A model generated the notes under the pieces. That model was not told where the DNA came from. It saw only the letters and a list, made by a program, of their open reading frames with translations, and made no database searches. A DNA stretch of 50,951 bases, taken from the NCBI GenBank assembly GCA_016935355.1, contig JAFGRC010000051.1, positions 1-50,951 of the forward strand, in the 5' to 3' direction. Position 1 is the stretch's first letter. Each line of letters starts with the position of its first letter. This document shows, piece by piece, positions 1 through 8,968 of this stretch. A program made the translations under genes and the position numbers. This DNA comes from Bacteroidales bacterium (GTDB taxonomy: Bacteria; Bacteroidota; Bacteroidia; Bacteroidales; UBA10428).

Positions 1-87
1 ACCAAAGCAAAACCTGAAACGGCAGCCAAAGCCGAAACCGGTCCTGTGACCAAAGCAAAACCTGAAACGGCAGCCAAAGCCGAAACC
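1..87 (+). repeat. 48-bp in-frame tandem repeat
   Basis: A 39-base block at 1-39 recurs exactly at 49-87, separated by 9 bases, giving a 48-bp period. It encodes a 16-residue unit beginning TKAKPETAAKAET. The repeat runs off the left edge, so the copy number is unknown. The two copies match at every base, which suggests recent duplication or gene conversion. Confidence 0.9.
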
Positions 88-786
88 CGAACGGGATCCG
101 GATCCGGACCAAAAAAGGAATCTGAAGCCAGTCCGGAAACCAGGACTCACGGCAGATCAGGAATTGATCACAGGTCAGGGCAAAGGGATTATGCAGTATC
201 GTCATTATCTTCACAGAGTGCCAGGACTGCACTTCACACGGAAACGGCAAAGACCCCACCTTCACGTAAAAGCAGAAAAGTTGGCTATACCAATCAGTTG
301 CTGATCTGGATCGTGATCATACTGTTTGTGAACATTATCATACTTGCCTGGTTCTTATACCGTGATGATATCAGGCAAATTTTTAAGAAAGGACAGGAAA
401 CAGTCTTGGTATCGGATACTCTGGACATAGCCGAGCCTGTAAGTTCGGCTTTTGAAATGACGGAGGATGTTTCGGAACCTGTTGTTGAAGAGGTTCCCGC
501 AATAGAAGAAGCCGCTCCTATGGAAGTGCCTGTTACAGCAGACGCGCAGACACTGGCTGGTCAACCCAGATTTTATATCGTTGCGGGCTGTTTCAGTGAA
601 GAAGTCAATGCGGATGCACTGGTCAGATCTTTGCGAACAAAAGGTTTCAATGCTGAAAAGTTTGGCAGGATTGGAAACCTTCATGCAGTTTCTTACACTT
701 CGTTTAATAACAGGGCTGATGCCTTGAGGGAACTCGAAAGAATCCGCAAGGAAGAACAACCTGACGCCTGGATGACGAGGTTTTAA
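1..786 (+). CDS. SPOR-domain membrane protein, 5' end outside window
   Basis: The reading frame is open from the first base, so the start lies upstream of the window. Visible parts, in order, are an Ala/Lys/Glu/Thr/Pro-rich segment containing two copies of a 16-residue repeat, a charged linker, one membrane helix (about bases 295-350, TNQLLIWIVIILFVNIIIL), a Glu/Val/Pro-rich spacer, and a C-terminal SPOR domain (about bases 570-780, starting PRFYIVAGCF). SPOR domains bind denuded peptidoglycan glycan strands, commonly at division sites. Many Bacteroidota encode proteins with an N-terminal HU-like (CCDC81-type) region, one helix and a C-terminal SPOR domain; that the missing N-terminus is HU-like is inference. 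It converges on hisS with an 18-base gap. Confidence 0.85.
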   Translation, partial: TKAKPETAAKAETGPVTKAKPETAAKAETRTGSGSGPKKESEASPETRTHGRSGIDHRSGQRDYAVSSLSSQSARTALHTETAKTPPSRKSRKVGYTNQLLIWIVIILFVNIIILAWFLYRDDIRQIFKKGQETVLVSDTLDIAEPVSSAFEMTEDVSEPVVEEVPAIEEAAPMEVPVTADAQTLAGQPRFYIVAGCFSEEVNADALVRSLRTKGFNAEKFGRIGNLHAVSYTSFNNRADALRELERIRKEEQPDAWMTRF

Positions 787-804
787 CCATTAATGAATTG
801 GGAA

Positions 805-2217
805 TTAAGGGTGAGGGATGTGCGGTGTGTCAGGCATATCAAGTGTGCCAGGGGAGAGGAATTCCTTCAGTCCTTCAATCGGAAACTCCATTTGATCACC
901 GGTCAGCATGTTCCGTAATGTAACGATGGATCGACTCATCTCGTTTTCGCCCACCAGTGCTACGAACGGAATGTTTCTTGCGGCTGCATAGGCAAGTTGT
1001 TTTTTCAGTTTGGCAGGATCGGGATATAGTTCTGCCTCAATTTCTGCATCGCGAAGTATTTCGAGTAGACCCAGGCAATGCAAGGCCTCTTTTTCACCGA
1101 AATTTACAAAAAGGACTTTGGAAGACATCAGGGTATCCTGCGGGAAAAGATCCAGCTGATGCATAACATCATATATACGGTCGGCACCAAATGAAATACC
1201 CACACCCGACAGTTGCTTCAGTCCAAAGATACCGGTGAGATCATCATACCGTCCGCCGGCACAAATGCTGCCAATTTTAACATCTGCAGCCGCAACCTCT
1301 ATGATGGCACCGGTATAATAGTTCAATCCGCGCGCCAAAGTCAGATCAAAATCAATTGCAGAAGTTACCTGTATTTTACGGCAGTAATTTAAAAGGGTGG
1401 AAAGTTCTTCAATCCCTTTTATTCCGGCTTCTGTATCCTTAAGTATCGTTTTGAGCCACTGCAATTTCATGAGATCATTTTCTTCGTGAATGAACAGAAT
1501 TCGTTCCAGTTCCTGAATTGCTCCAGAATCTATACCTTTTTCTTTAAGTTCCTGATTTACGTTTTCCAGACCGGTTTTTTCGTACTTGTCAAGAGCGACC
1601 GTAATGTCGGTAATTCGATCGGGATAACCTATATATTCCGCAATACCTGCCAATATTTTGCGGTTGTTCAGCTTAATTTTCACCCTGATATGCAGCTTTT
1701 CAAATACTTCATCGGTTATTTTAATCAGGTCCAGTTCATTAAACAAAGAGTCGCTGCCGATAACATCTGCATCACACTGATAGAATTCCCGGTACCGGCC
1801 TTTCTGGGGCCTGTCGGCACGCCAAACGGGCTGGATCTGGTAACGTTTAAAGGGAAAGACGATATCATGCTGATGCTGAACAACATAACGTGCAAAAGGA
1901 ACAGTCAGGTCATAACGCAAACCTTTTTCTGAAATGTTAAGTGAGAATGAATTTGAATCATTGGCATGGAAGGCGTTTTGCCTCATCCCTGCAAGAAAAT
2001 CACCCGAGTTCAGTATTTTGAACAGTAGCTTGTCCCCTTCTTCACCATACTTGCCCAGCAGGGTATCCAGGTTTTCCATAGCCGGTGTCTCGATGCGGAC
2101 ATATCCGTATTTTTCAAAAACATTGCTTATGGTATTGAAAATGAGATTCCGCCTGGCGGTTTCAACAGGACCAAAATCACGTGTTCCTTTAGGTATACCT
2201 GGTTTTTGAATACTCAT
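805..2217 (-). CDS. hisS: Histidyl-tRNA synthetase
   Basis: Cytoplasmic class II aminoacyl-tRNA synthetase that charges tRNA-His. The 470-residue length is normal for bacterial HisRS. Visible are the N-terminal GTRDFGP motif, a class II motif 2 region with [13 protein letters not shown], the histidine-binding segment [10 protein letters not shown], and the motif 3 region GGRYDDLTG followed by [11 protein letters not shown]-terminal anticodon-binding domain follows from about residue 365. The ATG at 2217 gives [16 protein letters not shown], as expected for the family. It is monocistronic in this window: convergent with the SPOR gene and divergent from the FadL-type porin gene. Confidence 0.97.
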   Translation of the reverse strand: MSIQKPGIPKGTRDFGPVETARRNLIFNTISNVFEKYGYVRIETPAMENLDTLLGKYGEEGDKLLFKILNSGDFLAGMRQNAFHANDSNSFSLNISEKGLRYDLTVPFARYVVQHQHDIVFPFKRYQIQPVWRADRPQKGRYREFYQCDADVIGSDSLFNELDLIKITDEVFEKLHIRVKIKLNNRKILAGIAEYIGYPDRITDITVALDKYEKTGLENVNQELKEKGIDSGAIQELERILFIHEENDLMKLQWLKTILKDTEAGIKGIEELSTLLNYCRKIQVTSAIDFDLTLARGLNYYTGAIIEVAAADVKIGSICAGGRYDDLTGIFGLKQLSGVGISFGADRIYDVMHQLDLFPQDTLMSSKVLFVNFGEKEALHCLGLLEILRDAEIEAELYPDPAKLKKQLAYAAARNIPFVALVGENEMSRSIVTLRNMLTGDQMEFPIEGLKEFLSPGTLDMPDTPHIPHP

Positions 2218-2631
2218 GATGACAATGCTTAATATTAAGGTAAAAATATAAATAGATATCTGATTCTGTTATAAATGTGGTCAATTTGTTCGTTGACAAT
2301 TCTAAAAATGAATTTCCGGTAGTTACAATATGCTCATAAACGTACTCCAATGCATGATTATTAAAATACAGGTATTCTAAGGTTCACATAATTATCTTCG
2401 GAATTGAGATACCGGTGTTAATAATGAATTTTGGCTAATAATACGGAAATGTTTATATTCGCGCCGAATCAAAGTTGTTGTTTTGGAATGCGTCGAATCC
2501 TGACATTACCGGAAGCGATGCTCCCGGTTTATATGGTCCGGTTTTATAAAAATGATCCGGAAATGTGGTTCATTATTTCTCATGAAACTACGAGGGATTA
2601 ACATTACCTATAAATTAAAAAAATCAAAAAC
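2218..2631. other. Divergent intergenic region (hisS / FadL-type gene)
   Basis: These 414 bases separate two divergent genes. I see no coding frame of note. The right half holds the predicted promoter of the porin gene and an approximately 160-base leader with several CCGG-centred short inverted repeats (about 2503-2565). Confidence 0.6.
2430..2461 (+). promoter_or_regulatory. Bacteroidota-type promoter of the FadL-like gene
   Basis: A TTTG box at 2430-2433 lies 20 bases before TATATTCG at 2454-2461, one mismatch from the TAnnTTTG -7 consensus. Transcription would start near 2468, leaving an approximately 160-base leader before the ATG at 2632. Confidence 0.45.
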
Positions 2632-4161
2632 ATGAAAAAATTACTGATTCTGATCGTTGGTTTTGTATGCCTTACACCAATGGTATTTGGAGGTGGTATC
2701 GTTACCAACGCCAATCAAAGTGCAACCTATGTCAGAATGCTGGCAAGAGATGCTTCAACAAGTATTGATGCCGTGTATTATAATCCGGCAGGCCTGATCA
2801 GACTGGACAATGGCTTTCATTTTTCACTCAACAACCAGACAATCTTCCAGAATAAAGACGTTACGGATGATTATCAGTTTCTGGCATCCTCACCGAAGAA
2901 ATTTCTGGGCGATGTGAAAGCTCCTGTTTTTCCCGGTTTTTATGCAGTCTGGAAAACCGGAAAACTGGCCGTTTCATTCGGATTTAATCCCATTGGCGGA
3001 GGCGGCGGAGCGGAATTTAAAGAAGGCCTGCCTTCCTTTGAAAGCAGTCTGGCAGATCTTGTACCAATTTTAAAAGAACGGCTGACACTCATGGATCTTA
3101 TGTTATCCCAGGATGCGCCTGCAGGCTACGGATTTGATCCGGATTTGAACAACATCACCGCATATGATGCCGATATATATTTCAAAGGCACTTCCATCTT
3201 TTTCGGTTATCAGGGTGGCCTGTCCTATAAGATAAACGAATTTCTGGGCGTATATGCCGGTTTGCGCTTTGTCACAGCTAAGAATACATATACAGGCCAT
3301 ATTCAGGACGTCATGATCAGTGCAGATCCTGCTGACGCCGATCCTGTGTACAATCTGCCCGCTGCCGGGGATTATACGCCCGGTGATTATCTGAGAGCTG
3401 CCGCTCAAGTATATAGTCTTCCTGGCGTTTATGTTACTCTTTTGAATGCATCTGCCGCCGAACTGGATGTGCTGACTGCAGATACCGAGGCGGATGTGGA
3501 AGAAACAGCGACCGGTTATACACCCATTCTCGGAGCAAATATTTCCCTCGGTAACGTGATAAACATCGGACTTAAATATGAATTCAAGACCGCGCTCGAC
3601 CTCACGACAACCGTAAATGACGGCAAGGATGCTTACGGAATGTTTGTACAGGATTCAACCGTTCACAGCGATATGCCAGCCATGCTTTCTGCGGGTGTTG
3701 GTGTTAAGGTTCTGCCCAATCTGCTGGCCACTGCAGGGTTCCACTATTATTTTGACAAAGGTGCAAACTATGGTAAAACTCTTGATGCAACCGGAGAACA
3801 GGTTAAAAATGACAAGGTCATTGATAAGAACTATTTTGAGATAGCTCTGGGACTTGAATACGGAATTACCGGGAAACTGGTCGTCAGCGGAGGCTATCTG
3901 CGTGCGCAAACCGGGGTGTCGGAAGATTACCAGACGGATCTGAGCTTCAGTCTGTCATCCAACACATTCGGGGCTGGTGTGGGATACAGGATCCTACCAA
4001 ACCTTATGGTCAATCTCGGCGCATCCTATACCATGTATCAGGAAGGGGAAAAGAACTACACCCATATCCTGAATACAACGATTCCTGCTGAAATACCGGT
4101 TACACAGTCTTATTACAAAGATGCTCTGGTTATCGGAGTAGGACTGGACCTCAGTTTCTGA
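2632..4161 (+). CDS. OmpP1/FadL/TodX-family outer membrane protein
   Basis: Outer membrane beta-barrel, 509 residues, likely a channel for hydrophobic compounds such as fatty acids. It begins with a signal peptide (MKKLLILIVGFVCLTPMVFG) and then carries the family's N-terminal hatch signature: a GG start, NANQSATYVRMLARDAST and an AVYYNPAGL segment at about residues 52-60, equivalent to the NPA region of FadL. The body is rich in alternating aromatic and glycine residues, and the last residue is Phe (LDLSF), typical of a barrel end recognised by the Bam machinery. It appears to be a single-gene unit, with its own promoter candidate and a strong terminator. The true substrate cannot be told from the sequence. 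Confidence 0.9.
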   Translation: MKKLLILIVGFVCLTPMVFGGGIVTNANQSATYVRMLARDASTSIDAVYYNPAGLIRLDNGFHFSLNNQTIFQNKDVTDDYQFLASSPKKFLGDVKAPVFPGFYAVWKTGKLAVSFGFNPIGGGGGAEFKEGLPSFESSLADLVPILKERLTLMDLMLSQDAPAGYGFDPDLNNITAYDADIYFKGTSIFFGYQGGLSYKINEFLGVYAGLRFVTAKNTYTGHIQDVMISADPADADPVYNLPAAGDYTPGDYLRAAAQVYSLPGVYVTLLNASAAELDVLTADTEADVEETATGYTPILGANISLGNVINIGLKYEFKTALDLTTTVNDGKDAYGMFVQDSTVHSDMPAMLSAGVGVKVLPNLLATAGFHYYFDKGANYGKTLDATGEQVKNDKVIDKNYFEIALGLEYGITGKLVVSGGYLRAQTGVSEDYQTDLSFSLSSNTFGAGVGYRILPNLMVNLGASYTMYQEGEKNYTHILNTTIPAEIPVTQSYYKDALVIGVGLDLSF

Positions 4162-4187
4162 ATCCAGGGAGGGAAAGGTCTGTTAAA

Positions 4188-4230
4188 GGTTATCAAAGGC
4201 CGGATGAAGGCTTTTGATAACCTTTTTTTA
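4188..4230 (+). terminator. Rho-independent terminator of the FadL-like gene
   Basis: A 14-bp stem (GGTTATCAAAGGCC at 4188-4201 with 4209-4222, one G-T wobble) closes a 7-base loop and is followed directly by seven T at 4223-4229. It starts 26 bases after the stop codon. Confidence 0.85.
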
Positions 4231-4251
4231 TGATTCCGAAGGTTACGGTTA

Positions 4252-4296
4252 AATAAAAAACTCAATCCGTTATCAGATCATGATCTCAGATTGAGT
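4252..4296 (-). terminator. Terminator of the RRM protein gene
   Basis: Read on the minus strand, ACTCAATC (4296-4289) pairs with GATTGAGT (4267-4260). An internal palindrome AGATCATGATCT lies in between, and a T-rich run follows (4259-4252). It is 112 bases downstream of the RRM stop codon, giving a fairly long 3' leader-out. Confidence 0.55.
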
Positions 4297-4407
4297 CTCA
4301 GCTACAGGAAACTGATTCGTATTTCTGACCAGTTTCAGTTCAGTTTAACCACTACCTAACCAGGCAAAAGCTTCAACAAAGCAACAGTCGAGTTTATTTC
4401 AAAGAAC

Positions 4408-4686
4408 TCAGGATCTGTATCTGTTGTTTCTTCCCGAGTTATTTTCTTTCTCTCTGGCTTGATTTACGTTCACCTTCCGGCCTTTGATGTCGGTTCCGTT
4501 AAGGTTCTCGATGGCTTCTCTGGCTTCATCATCATTCACCATTTCAACAAAGCCAAAGCCTCTGCTTCTTCCGGAGACTTTATCAGTGATGATTTTAACA
4601 GCACTGACCTCACCATATTCTTCAAAGGCTTTTTTTAATTCATCTTCATTCAGGTCAAAATGAAGATTGCCTACATAAATGTTCAT
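4408..4686 (-). CDS. RRM-type RNA-binding protein
   Basis: A 92-residue single RNA recognition motif protein. RNP2 is IYVGNL at residues 3-8 and RNP1 is RGFGFVEM at residues 42-49, both carrying the aromatic residues that stack on RNA bases. A basic, Asn-rich tail (NNSGRNNRYRS) follows. Small RRM proteins of this kind are common in Bacteroidota and cyanobacteria and are often cold-inducible or act in global RNA binding; the RNA targets here are unknown. The AT-rich 5' leader and separate terminator suggest an independently regulated gene. Confidence 0.95.
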   Translation of the reverse strand: MNIYVGNLHFDLNEDELKKAFEEYGEVSAVKIITDKVSGRSRGFGFVEMVNDDEAREAIENLNGTDIKGRKVNVNQAREKENNSGRNNRYRS

Positions 4687-4723
4687 AAAACAAAAAAATA
4701 AAGAAATAAATTAGTTATCACAG

Positions 4724-4757
4724 CAAAAGTAAATTAATTTATGTGATGTTAAAACAA
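4724..4757 (-). promoter_or_regulatory. Candidate promoter of the RRM gene
   Basis: On the minus strand, TACTTTTG (4731-4724) matches the TAnnTTTG -7 element exactly, 37 bases before the ATG. The nearest TTG (4757-4755) is 23 bases further upstream, slightly more than the usual 19-21, so the -33 part is weak. Confidence 0.4.
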
Positions 4758-4891
4758 TTTGTGGTTTTTTATGATGTCAAATAATAATTGGTGTGGTTCG
4801 ATACGGATTCAAAACGGATCTTGTTATTGTTATTATTGTCTGATAAGGCGGAAATTGTATGTAAATCTTGAGCCTGTTGACTTTTCACTCG

Positions 4892-6250
4892 TCAGAACAG
4901 AAAATCGAAACCGATATAGAGTCCTTTGATGCCATCATCAGGATCCAACGCCCGTGCATAATCTATAGCAACCACAAAGTTCTGGTTCATAACAAAATGA
5001 AATCCGGCACCTGCTCCCAAATGAATTTTTTCTTCCGCACCCTTGTTCAGGTAGTGAACCGCTTCCGGGATGGTTGTCTCCGGCAGTTTGTAATTAGAAG
5101 TGACCATTCCGCCATCCAGAAATCCGCTTAAAGCAAGATATATGTTCTGGTTAAACACGACAGTCTGCAGGAATTTCCAGCGCAATTCCAGATTCCCGAA
5201 TAAGAAACCGTCACCAACAACCCTGTTCAGCAAAACACCCCTGATCGTTTTGGCTCCGCCCAGTCCGTCCCGTGTTCGTTCAGGAGCCGTATTATAAACG
5301 AAAGGAAGCATGTAATAGGGCATGTTACCGGTAAGTTTGGTCTGGTAGCTCAAACGGTAGGCAAAGGAAAATACTTCCGGGACCAGCGTAAAATATTGAC
5401 GGTGGGTTAAGGCAACACGGATATAAGCGTTCTCATCGTTGCCCAGAAATGATGGTGCCAGCATAAACTGTACATCAGTCCATATACCTTTCATGGGATT
5501 GGCCTCAATATCACGGGTGTCATATACCAGACCGGCTTTAATCAGTGTGGCGGTACCTCCGTCAGCCTGGCCTTCTTCAATAAAGCCCCATTCTACATAA
5601 CGATCATACAACAGTGCCGTATCGGGCAACAATTCACTTTCATCCTTATCCTTGTTCAGTTTGGCGATATCAACCGTCCCCGTCCTGATGCGGTTGTATT
5701 CAAATCCTGCAATCCATTTTAATGTGGGGTCTGAAATTTTCCCCTGAAAATCGGCTTTGATCCGCGTCAACTTGCGTTCCTGCCGGTAATACATACGGGA
5801 GATATAATCATCTGCTTCATCATTCTCGTAATCCGGATTATAATATGCACCATAACCATTAAATCCATAAAAATCTATTGCTTTTTCAGTTAAAAGACTG
5901 GCTTCACCGGTAACCCTGATACCCGGGATCAGGTATTCCGAATCGTACAAAAACTGGTTGATACCGCTGCCTTTTGTAGTCCGCGACCACTCAAAACCCA
6001 TATAATGTCTGTATTTCGGGTATATGGATCCGTCACCGTAATAATATAATTTTAAAGCTGCTCCATATTTGAAACCGATATCGGAATCATAAGCAACGAC
6101 TGGTAAGGGACCAAGATTCCAGCCTGTTTTTATTTTCTCAGTTTTTTCATCAGCATCAGCAGATTCTGACTGCGTCTGTGCCATAAGTTGTGCGGTGACC
6201 ATGGCCATGATCAGGGGAACGGGTAATAATTTTATCATAAAAGGATTCAT
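4892..6250 (-). CDS. Omp85/BamA-TamA-type beta-barrel protein without POTRA domains
   Basis: A 452-residue outer membrane protein with an N-terminal signal peptide ending near AQLMAQ. After a short acidic linker it goes straight into barrel-like sequence, so the POTRA repeats of BamA and TamA are absent. The C-terminal half has the Omp85 surface-antigen features: a TIRGVLLNRVVGDG segment resembling the RGY loop, then LFGNLELRWKF, and a C-terminal Phe (GFDFLF). Such POTRA-less Omp85-like barrels are widespread in Bacteroidota and their function is mostly unknown; lipid or protein export is possible. ATG codons at 6250 and 6238 are both possible starts; the first gives the longer basic N-region. 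Confidence 0.8.
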   Translation of the reverse strand: MNPFMIKLLPVPLIMAMVTAQLMAQTQSESADADEKTEKIKTGWNLGPLPVVAYDSDIGFKYGAALKLYYYGDGSIYPKYRHYMGFEWSRTTKGSGINQFLYDSEYLIPGIRVTGEASLLTEKAIDFYGFNGYGAYYNPDYENDEADDYISRMYYRQERKLTRIKADFQGKISDPTLKWIAGFEYNRIRTGTVDIAKLNKDKDESELLPDTALLYDRYVEWGFIEEGQADGGTATLIKAGLVYDTRDIEANPMKGIWTDVQFMLAPSFLGNDENAYIRVALTHRQYFTLVPEVFSFAYRLSYQTKLTGNMPYYMLPFVYNTAPERTRDGLGGAKTIRGVLLNRVVGDGFLFGNLELRWKFLQTVVFNQNIYLALSGFLDGGMVTSNYKLPETTIPEAVHYLNKGAEEKIHLGAGAGFHFVMNQNFVVAIDYARALDPDDGIKGLYIGFDFLF

Positions 6251-6363
6251 TTTCAGTTTAATATCATGCTTCTAAATTAATCTTTTTACTTGTTTATGAT
6301 ACAGGAAGGGAAAAATATTTTATTTCAGGAACCGGATTCTTTTTTCCACGACCGGATATATCC

Positions 6364-8841
6364 TTAAAAATCCAGCTCAACGATTGTGATCCCTGAGCCG
6401 CCAAGTTCAACATGTTCATCAGCGCATGAACGAACAATATCAACCGAGTTAAGGTAATCCCGGACAAGCTGCTTCAGTATTCCGTTTCCTTTTCCGTGCA
6501 GGATCCGCAAATTGCTGACACCGACGACCGTTGCATCATCGATGAAGTGTTTCACAATTTCCAGCGCTTCACTGCCGCGTTTGCCGCGAATGTCAATTTC
6601 AGGTTTGAAATTCAGCTTTCGCTGGCTGAGGTTCCATGCCTGCTCATGACTTCTGGCAGCGTAAGCGGAAAGATACTGATCCCTGTCCGCGGGATCAATC
6701 AGTTCAACCGAAGATTTTGCAAGAGTGGAGATCATGCTTTCACCAAAAGCCACCAGCAGGTTATCGCCCTTTACATCAATGACTTCTCCTGCCGCATCTT
6801 TTCCTGTTGGCCTTACCATATCACCAATACGGATATCCCGTTCACCCCTTGCTTCCGTTTCACTTTTTTCACGGACCGTATCCTTGCTGTATTTACTGTT
6901 GAATTTCTGGATGGTCTGCAGTTTTTCTCTTATGATTTGATCGTCACCGGCATTTTCCGGCAATGATTGTTTCCGGAAATCCTCCAGATTCTTCCGGGCT
7001 TCTTTCGTTTTTTCCTTGTCCGCCTGCGATTCACGGATGACGCGAATGGTTTTTTCAATTTCCCTGTTTGTTGCAGCCAGCAATTCTTCAACCTCACTTT
7101 TAGTCCGCTGCATCACTTCCTTTTTCAGTTTCTTCGTCTGCAGCAGCTCTTCTTCATATTGTTGCAGAATGCCGGTGAGACGCTTTTCAGCAATTCTGAT
7201 TTTGCTACGCTTGTCTTGCCAGTAATGCTTATCACGAATGATCTCCCTCAGATGCCTGTCGTATTTGATATGATCCTCGCCTGCTTTACCGGATGCCGAA
7301 TCCAGGATCTCTTCGGGAAGACCGATTTGCCGGGCTATGTCAATGGCAAAAGAACTGCCAGGCTTTCCGGTTTCAAGTATGAAGAGGGGTTTGATCCTGC
7401 CTGTGTCAAACAGCATGGCACCGTTAATGATTCCCGTGGCTGATGATGCAAAGTATTTCAGATTTGCATAATGCGTTGTAATCACGCCATAGGTGCCTTT
7501 TTGATTCAATGATTCCAGAATGGCTTCAGCTATCGCGCCACCGATTAACGGTTCAGTTCCTGCCCCAAACTCATCGATCAGGATCAGGCTTTCCGGTGAG
7601 GCATGACGCAGGAAATATTTCATGTTCAAAAGGTGCGAACTGTATGTGCTGAGATCGTTCTCAATGGATTGCTCATCTCCGATATCAATCAGGATATCCT
7701 TAAATATCCCGGTTTCGGAACTTTCCTTCATGGGTACAGGCAAGCCGCACTGAAGCATATACTGGAGCAAACCGACCGTCTGGAGGCATACCGATTTTCC
7801 TCCGGCATTGGGACCGGAAATGAGAAGGATCCTGTTCACACGGTCAAGGGAAATATCAAGCGGCACAACTTCCTTATTTTCTTTACTATGATATATCAGC
7901 AGCAAAGGATGCACTGCCTGTTTCCACATAAATCCCTGATCCTTTAACAATGCCGGTCTGCCGGCATTGATCTTCATGGAAAACAACGCTTTGGCCCTGA
8001 TAAAATCTATGGTTCCCAGGAAATGATATGCACGGATCAATTCGTCAATGTAAGGCCTGACAGCAGTAGTAAATGCCATCAGGATTTTGATGATCTCATG
8101 ATGTTCTGCTATTTCCAGTTCGCGGATATCGTTGTTCAGTTCAACTACCTCGGAAGGTTCAATATATGCTGTGCGTCCGGTTGCCGATTCGTCGTGTATG
8201 ATTCCGCCGATTCTTCTTTTGTTTGAAGCCGGTACCGGAATGACCTGCCTTCCGTTCCGGATGGAAACTGTAGTTTCCTTTTCAACCAGGCCGTCCCTTA
8301 TAGCGCTTTTTAACAGATTTTGAAGCAATTTTCCTGCAGATGCATGTTTGCGGGCAATTTCTTCCCTTATTTGTTTCAACTCTTTTGAAGCATTGTCTTT
8401 AATTGTCTCCTGCCTGGAAAGAATGGCATTGATCCGCTCCTCAATGTACGGGAAATATTTTATATCGCTGACCAGTTTTTTTAGCGTTGTGTATTTGTCG
8501 TCAGGAGTTTTCCTGAAGAATCGCAATACCGCTTTCAGGGTGTCAAGTGACCGCTTGAGCATGACCAGCTCATCGAGCTCCATATAAGTCCCATCGACTT
8601 TTGATTTCCGCAGGGCCGGTGTCGGATCATAATAATGATCCTCAGGAAAGTCCTGCTCAAAAAGGCATATTTCTTTGAATTCGGCTGTCTGGTCAAGCTT
8701 TTCCCTGATGGTATCAAAATGATCCGTAAATGCCATTGCGTCAACCTGTTCTCTTCCCAGGTTAAACATACAGTGCTCCCTGACCAGGTTCCGGATCTGG
8801 TCAAAGCCGGTTTTTTGCTCAAACGTTGCCGGATAGATCAC
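6364..8841 (-). CDS. mutS2: MutS2 family ATPase/endonuclease with Smr domain
   Basis: An 825-residue protein, slightly longer than the usual 780-800. In order it has the MutS core/lever region, an ABC-type ATPase with Walker A GPNAGGKS (about residues 342-349) and Walker B LILIDEFGAGTEP, a long charged coiled coil (about 520-650), a KOW-like segment, and a C-terminal Smr nuclease domain with IDIRGKRGSEAL and LHGKGNGILK. MutS2 proteins suppress homologous recombination and in some bacteria rescue collided ribosomes. The start codon is GTG at 8841, giving MIYPATFEQKTGFDQIR, a good family match. The gene is divergent from miaB. Confidence 0.95.
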   Translation of the reverse strand: MIYPATFEQKTGFDQIRNLVREHCMFNLGREQVDAMAFTDHFDTIREKLDQTAEFKEICLFEQDFPEDHYYDPTPALRKSKVDGTYMELDELVMLKRSLDTLKAVLRFFRKTPDDKYTTLKKLVSDIKYFPYIEERINAILSRQETIKDNASKELKQIREEIARKHASAGKLLQNLLKSAIRDGLVEKETTVSIRNGRQVIPVPASNKRRIGGIIHDESATGRTAYIEPSEVVELNNDIRELEIAEHHEIIKILMAFTTAVRPYIDELIRAYHFLGTIDFIRAKALFSMKINAGRPALLKDQGFMWKQAVHPLLLIYHSKENKEVVPLDISLDRVNRILLISGPNAGGKSVCLQTVGLLQYMLQCGLPVPMKESSETGIFKDILIDIGDEQSIENDLSTYSSHLLNMKYFLRHASPESLILIDEFGAGTEPLIGGAIAEAILESLNQKGTYGVITTHYANLKYFASSATGIINGAMLFDTGRIKPLFILETGKPGSSFAIDIARQIGLPEEILDSASGKAGEDHIKYDRHLREIIRDKHYWQDKRSKIRIAEKRLTGILQQYEEELLQTKKLKKEVMQRTKSEVEELLAATNREIEKTIRVIRESQADKEKTKEARKNLEDFRKQSLPENAGDDQIIREKLQTIQKFNSKYSKDTVREKSETEARGERDIRIGDMVRPTGKDAAGEVIDVKGDNLLVAFGESMISTLAKSSVELIDPADRDQYLSAYAARSHEQAWNLSQRKLNFKPEIDIRGKRGSEALEIVKHFIDDATVVGVSNLRILHGKGNGILKQLVRDYLNSVDIVRSCADEHVELGGSGITIVELDF

Positions 8842-8928
8842 TTTTAAAGGTTTTCACCGGCTAAATTAATACCAATATGCAAAACAAAGGGCAAAATCAC
8901 TGAAAAGAATCATTACGGAGAAATGATA

Positions 8929-8936
8929 TATCTTTG
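8929..8936 (+). promoter_or_regulatory. Candidate -7 element upstream of miaB
   Basis: TATCTTTG matches TAnnTTTG exactly, followed by CGC, 32 bases before the miaB ATG. No clear TTG lies 19-21 bases upstream, so this is a -7 box only. Confidence 0.3.
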
Positions 8937-8968
8937 CGCTTGAATTTTTTAAGTCCGACACATAACGC

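Noticed and set aside
6496-7443. Plus-strand frames opposite mutS2
   Set aside because: They are rich in Phe, Ser and Cys, as expected from the antisense of a coiled-coil gene, and have no recognisable domain.
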